Below the pieces are notes generated by a model. The model made no database searches. It had not been told where the DNA came from and saw only the letters and a list, made by a program, of their open reading frames with translations. Below, one piece after another: positions 60,603 through 64,000 of a stretch of DNA of 64,000 nucleotides (its first letter is position 1; each line of letters begins with the position of its first letter). Source of the stretch: Rosa chinensis (lineage: Eukaryota > Streptophyta > Magnoliopsida > Rosales > Rosaceae); contig NC_037088.1 in assembly GCF_002994745.2 (NCBI RefSeq), forward strand, positions 55,154,397-55,218,396. Reading direction: 5' to 3'. Both the position numbers and the translations under genes were made by a program.

Positions 60603-61110
60603 ACCCATTGCACGGCTACCTAGCCAACTTGGTTTGCTCTCATCAAGCTTGCACTAGCCGTTGGTTTTTCACCAAAGGCGAGGCAAGGCATTGCAAAACA
60701 AGGGTATGACTTGTGTACGTGTTAATTACTCATAACATCCATGCTTGCTTGCTTTGCTTCACTAAAAACAGATTGCTAACATTGGAATCCACTGTGTTAA
60801 TTGGCATGGAGGGGGAGTGGAGTCGTTTTTCCTTCACCAACTAACAAACGAGAGTTACACAATTTGAACAAACACAACTTTTGGATCAAAATGTATGTGT
60901 TGTGGAGATGTGAACTATACGAACAAGGAGGAATTGAAGGCATGAAGTCCTCTATCTCCGTCACACGAAATGACGAAAACAGTGTGTTAGTTTCTTAATT
61001 CTTTCCAAGTACGTTGCTTTTTCTTGCTGTATGTTAAGTGATTAAGTTAGACTGACGTACGGTATTTAGTTTACAACTCGCTAGAGATCCCAAACGGAAT
61101 TAATCATACA
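60603..61110. other. Intergenic DNA
   Basis: No gene seen. The right part is the probable promoter region of the next gene. Confidence 0.5.
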
Positions 61111-61114
61111 TATG

Positions 61115-61125
61115 CTTATATATAC
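61115..61125 (+). promoter_or_regulatory. TATA box of the first cysteine-rich peptide gene
   Basis: cttatatatac about 61-71 bp before the ATG, in the right place for a short leader. Confidence 0.5.
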
Positions 61126-61185
61126 ATGGAGATTAAGGTTTAAATAAAAGCCATATTAAGGTCTTGAGGAAAAGGCAAATTTTAG

Positions 61186-61863
61186 ATGAAGATTAAGGTA
61201 CGCTGGTTGCTGGTGGTGGCCTTGCTTGTGTCTACCCTTTTTGCTCCAACTGCATTTGCCGTGCAGCGCAAGAATAATGAAATAGCCAGATCTGCTTCTG
61301 TTGCCGATGATGATGACGATGATGACGATCCGAAAAATGGGTGTAAAGGTTCGGTATGCAATATGATCCTATTCCCTTGTCGGCCAGGCTGTGTTTGCGT
61401 CCCCATTGGAATGTTACCTGTAGGTATCTGCGCTGGTATCTGTTGCGATAGTCCATCTCCAACACCACCGTCGCCTCCTACGCCACCGTCACCTCCTCCT
61501 ACGCCACCTTCACCTCCTAAGCCACCGACACCTCCTCCGACACCGGCACCTCCCGAGCCACCGTCACCTCCTCCAACGCCACCTGCACCTCCCAAGCCAC
61601 CGACACCTCCTCCAACGCCACCGGCACCTCCCAAGCCACCGTCACCTCCTCCAACACCAGCACCTCCCGAGCCACCGTCACCTTCTCCAACGCCACCGGC
61701 ACCTCCCAAGCCACCGTCACCTCCTCCCACGCCTCCACGACATCCTCCGACTCCACCACCTCATTTTCCAAATCCGGCACATCATCCTCCGACTCCGCCA
61801 CGTCATCCTCCAACGCTAGCGCCCCGTCCTCCCAAGCCACCGTCATTGCCTCAGGCTCTTTAG
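61186..61863 (+). CDS. Secreted eight-cysteine peptide with long proline-rich tail
   Basis: 225 residues, single exon. Residues 1-25 (MKIKVRWLLVVALL...TAFA) are a signal peptide. Next comes an acidic pro-like stretch with eight Asp. A cysteine module follows: C-x4-C-x6-C-x3-C-x-C-x10-C-x3-C-C (GCKGSVCNMILFPC, PGCVCVPIGMLPVGIC, GICC). The first six Cys, with one residue between the fourth and fifth, recall plant knottins, including the albumin-1/leginsulin group, but this is inference from spacing. From about residue 90 the protein is PPTPPSPP-type repeats ending in His/Pro segments, which could be hydroxylated and anchored in the cell wall. A tandem paralogue lies at 63424, and leader and 3' UTR are also alike. 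The start is fixed by the signal peptide and the TATA box. Confidence 0.85.
   Translation: MKIKVRWLLVVALLVSTLFAPTAFAVQRKNNEIARSASVADDDDDDDDPKNGCKGSVCNMILFPCRPGCVCVPIGMLPVGICAGICCDSPSPTPPSPPTPPSPPPTPPSPPKPPTPPPTPAPPEPPSPPPTPPAPPKPPTPPPTPPAPPKPPSPPPTPAPPEPPSPSPTPPAPPKPPSPPPTPPRHPPTPPPHFPNPAHHPPTPPRHPPTLAPRPPKPPSLPQAL
61455..61740 (+). repeat. Coding minisatellite of the proline-rich tail
   Basis: Units of roughly 24-33 bp built on ccaccgtcacctcctccaac and ccggcacctcccaagccac recur about ten times within the gene. Such repeats often change copy number between alleles. Confidence 0.8.
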
Positions 61864-63330
61864 CATAAAATGATGTTTGTCCATCGATCCAACCGTCACA
61901 CCTTAGCACAAAATAGTTCATCCACCCATTAATCGTTTATTTTGTGTTGTGTAGTACTTGCTGTGTCTGTGCGTAATGATGTAATTCACTTATGCTGTGA
62001 TCAGCATGAGCTACATGGAAATGTGATCATGTACGTGTTATCTAATATTACTTGTTTTGTAACTTGCTAATTGTACTACGTCCGTATATATATGTACTAT
62101 TTTTTTAGGGGAAATAATATAGCTCCATTGATGCCATGATCAATACAAGAGAATCTACTAGGTCAAGTTAGAATAAATAAACACTCGAAAAAATTCAACA
62201 CGGTCAAAGCCCAAAAGCCTAATCAAATTTTTTTCAAGAGAAGTTTACTCAGTACACATACTATATGCTCAATTATTTAAAAGACTAGCTAGCCAAAAAA
62301 GCAACTACTAAAGCAAAAGGAAAAATAAACTTCTGCTCTATAGCGACCCAAATCCAAATTGAGACAAATCAAACGAATAAAATCTTTCACTTAGTTACAA
62401 TATTTATATCAACTAATGTCATCCTTAACTAGTAGTTGCAATATCAAAAAGTTCAACTTGGTTTGAAAGAATGAAGATACATGCATGAATTCAAATAAAG
62501 TTCAAGACTCATGGATCTTATTAGCGCACACGTATACCCTTAACGAAATTTGAGTAATTAATAAACATGAAATTCATTTGATGATACATGCTCAGAAAAA
62601 AAGTGTTAAGCTTTAGCGATAAATGATGAGATTGAGTATAATGATTAGTATAAGTGTAAGAATTTCATAGGATCTAGTAAGTAAAATAAAATGTAATTAT
62701 CGTTCCTAATTGTAATTTTATATATTAGGATTTCAAATTTTGGTAGTATTGTAGTAATTGTAGTTGTAACCATTGCAAATTTATATGGAATAAATAAACC
62801 CAAACATAGTTTTATATTCTGATAAAAAATAAAAGTAAAACACAGTTTTATATTAATTTGATAAGTGAAACCATCCGGCAAGTTTTCATAACATGACACC
62901 ACAAGATGTTGTTAATTTTTATCTTACAAAGATTTCCCCATACAAAAAGAAATATATTTTTGGCTACGTCCCTACCTAAGGCTATAGTATCAAACACGAT
63001 CAAACTAGTCGTGCAATGGAGAAGAAACAGATGGATGTTGTCTTTGTGCTCTGCAAAGCAAAACCCTAGCTAGCTAGTTTCTCCCCTCCTAACTAGCAAG
63101 AACTTGAAGTTCTTTTTTTTTTTTCTTTCTTCTTTTGATATATATCATAGTTTTCTGACTTTATTGCAAGTAAGGGGAGAAATTTGTGTGGTCACACAAC
63201 AATGCCAGGGCACGAAAATGGTGAGTTAATTTATGCCCTTAATTTGCTTCTTCTTGTCGCATGGTAAGTAAGTTAGGGAGCCGTCTGTTATTCTACAAAT
63301 AGAGAGAGGAAGCAGTTCTAACTCTACACT
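61864..63330. other. 3' UTR and intergenic DNA between the two peptide genes
   Basis: The first 90 bp resemble the sequence after the second gene (accttagca(c/t)(a/g)aaata, then tattttgtgt). The rest is AT-rich and has no gene that I can see. Confidence 0.55.
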
Positions 63331-63344
63331 TTTATCATGACTAG

Positions 63345-63352
63345 TATAAATA
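63345..63352 (+). promoter_or_regulatory. TATA box of the second cysteine-rich peptide gene
   Basis: tataaata about 72-79 bp before the ATG at 63424, at about the same distance as in the first gene. Confidence 0.6.
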
Positions 63353-63423
63353 TGTGTAACGATCAGGTTCAACTATAGGCTACGTACAAATACATTAGGA
63401 TTTTAAAGAAAAGGCAAATAGAC

Positions 63424-63846
63424 ATGGAGAGTAAGAGGGTAGGTTTGGTGGCGGTGGCGGCGGCGGCAATGGTGCTCGTGTCCCCCTTTTTCAATCCAAC
63501 TGCTTTCGCCGTGCGGCATAAGAATTATGATTCTAACGATGGTAACGAAGTAGCCTCGGTCGATGCTGAGCCGGGTCCTGTTGATTATTATGATAATATC
63601 ATGGTAAAAGACGAAAGCAGCAGAAGTACTGGATCAAAACGTCTGAAGGTCGACGACGGTTGTCCATCGTCGGTATGCGATATGACAAAACCATGCAAGA
63701 TTGGCTGTATTTGCGTTCCCTTTGTTCCGTTTCCTATTGGAACCTGCGTTGGTATCTGTTGTCAAATTAATCCACCTCCAGGTGCACCGCCTCTACCACC
63801 ATCATCACCGTCACCATCGCCGTCACTGTCACCAGTGATGTTTTAA
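63424..63846 (+). CDS. Secreted eight-cysteine peptide with short proline-rich tail
   Basis: 140 residues, single exon. Residues 1-29 form a signal peptide ending TAFA, the same ending as in the first gene. A longer acidic/Ser-rich stretch follows, then the module C-x4-C-x5-C-x3-C-x-C-x10-C-x3-C-C (GCPSSVCDMTKPC, IGCICVPFVPFPIGTC, GICC). The tail is short: Pro-rich (PPPGAPPLPPSSP) then Ser/Pro (SPSPSLSPVMF). The shared signal end, cysteine spacing, leader motif (aaaggcaaat before the ATG) and 3' UTR show that this and the gene at 61186 are tandem duplicates that diverged mostly in tail length. Function is not known; knottin-like defence or signalling peptides are possible. Confidence 0.85.
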   Translation: MESKRVGLVAVAAAAMVLVSPFFNPTAFAVRHKNYDSNDGNEVASVDAEPGPVDYYDNIMVKDESSRSTGSKRLKVDDGCPSSVCDMTKPCKIGCICVPFVPFPIGTCVGICCQINPPPGAPPLPPSSPSPSPSLSPVMF

Positions 63847-64000
63847 CATAAATATTGTTGATCGATCCACTTAATTGTCACCTTAGCATGAAATAAGGTC
63901 GATCGATCGATCGTATTGTGTATGTATAGTTTCACGTTGCGATCATCAGCTACATATAAGGTGCCTGTAATTGGTGTTAATTTGGAATTTTCTACTCAAT
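63847..64000 (+). other. 3' UTR region of the second peptide gene
   Basis: Holds the accttagcatgaaataa and tattgtgtatgtatag motifs shared with the first gene's 3' side, and a (gatc)n run at 63899-63914. Confidence 0.5.

Noticed and set aside
61182..61730. Minus-strand Gly-rich frame of 182 residues
   Set aside because: It is the complement of the proline repeat of the peptide gene; Pro codons read as Gly in reverse. No other support.

Overview
This window is nuclear DNA of a dicot plant. The genes have many short introns with GT..AG borders, the intergenic DNA is AT-rich and full of plant transposons, and the proteins are plant families. Three genes in a row, POWERDRESS-like, RNA pseudouridine synthase 5-like and TFIIF-beta, recall from memory neighbouring Arabidopsis chromosome 3 loci (AT3G52250, AT3G52260, AT3G52270), so this looks like an old syntenic block. 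Rosaceae is possible, but I cannot prove the family from sequence alone. No rRNA gene, functional tRNA gene, CRISPR array or bacterial-type feature was seen.

Layout. 1-14.5 kb is gene-poor repeat DNA. An outer TIR element (about 2502-7704) carries a Mutator-like element (3885-7619, 9-bp target duplication), which in turn carries a long solo LTR (4106-5988). A second Mutator-like element (10494-12087, 9-bp target duplication) follows. Both Mutator-like elements hold host gene pieces and so look like Pack-MULEs: a plasma-membrane H+-ATPase N-terminus and a PB1 domain in the first, and the 5' part of an ERA-type GTPase gene in the second. 15.0-41.2 kb is the gene core: a POWERDRESS-like SANT corepressor (+), then four minus-strand genes (pseudouridine synthase 5-like, an unknown membrane-type protein, TFIIF-beta and a taxilin). 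A hAT element with a SINE inside lies among them. 43.3-51.4 kb is a three-level nest: a Tourist-like MITE holds a young Ty1/copia element (LTRs differ at one site in 227), which holds a 2.56-kb solo LTR that splits its RNase H domain.

52.9-53.6 kb holds an intronless Elongin-A-like gene. 54.1-60.6 kb is a dense array of DNA transposons with clear target duplications (PIF/Harbinger, hAT, four Mutator-type), plus a SINE and retroposon tails. 61.1-64 kb carries a tandem pair of genes for secreted eight-cysteine peptides with proline-rich tails, which are the best candidate for something undescribed.

The core genes mostly serve gene expression (chromatin deacetylation, RNA modification, Pol II initiation, Elongin) and vesicle traffic (taxilin). 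I see no sign that they form one functional unit. Gene models were built by hand from splice sites and reading phase; every exon chain given closes in frame.
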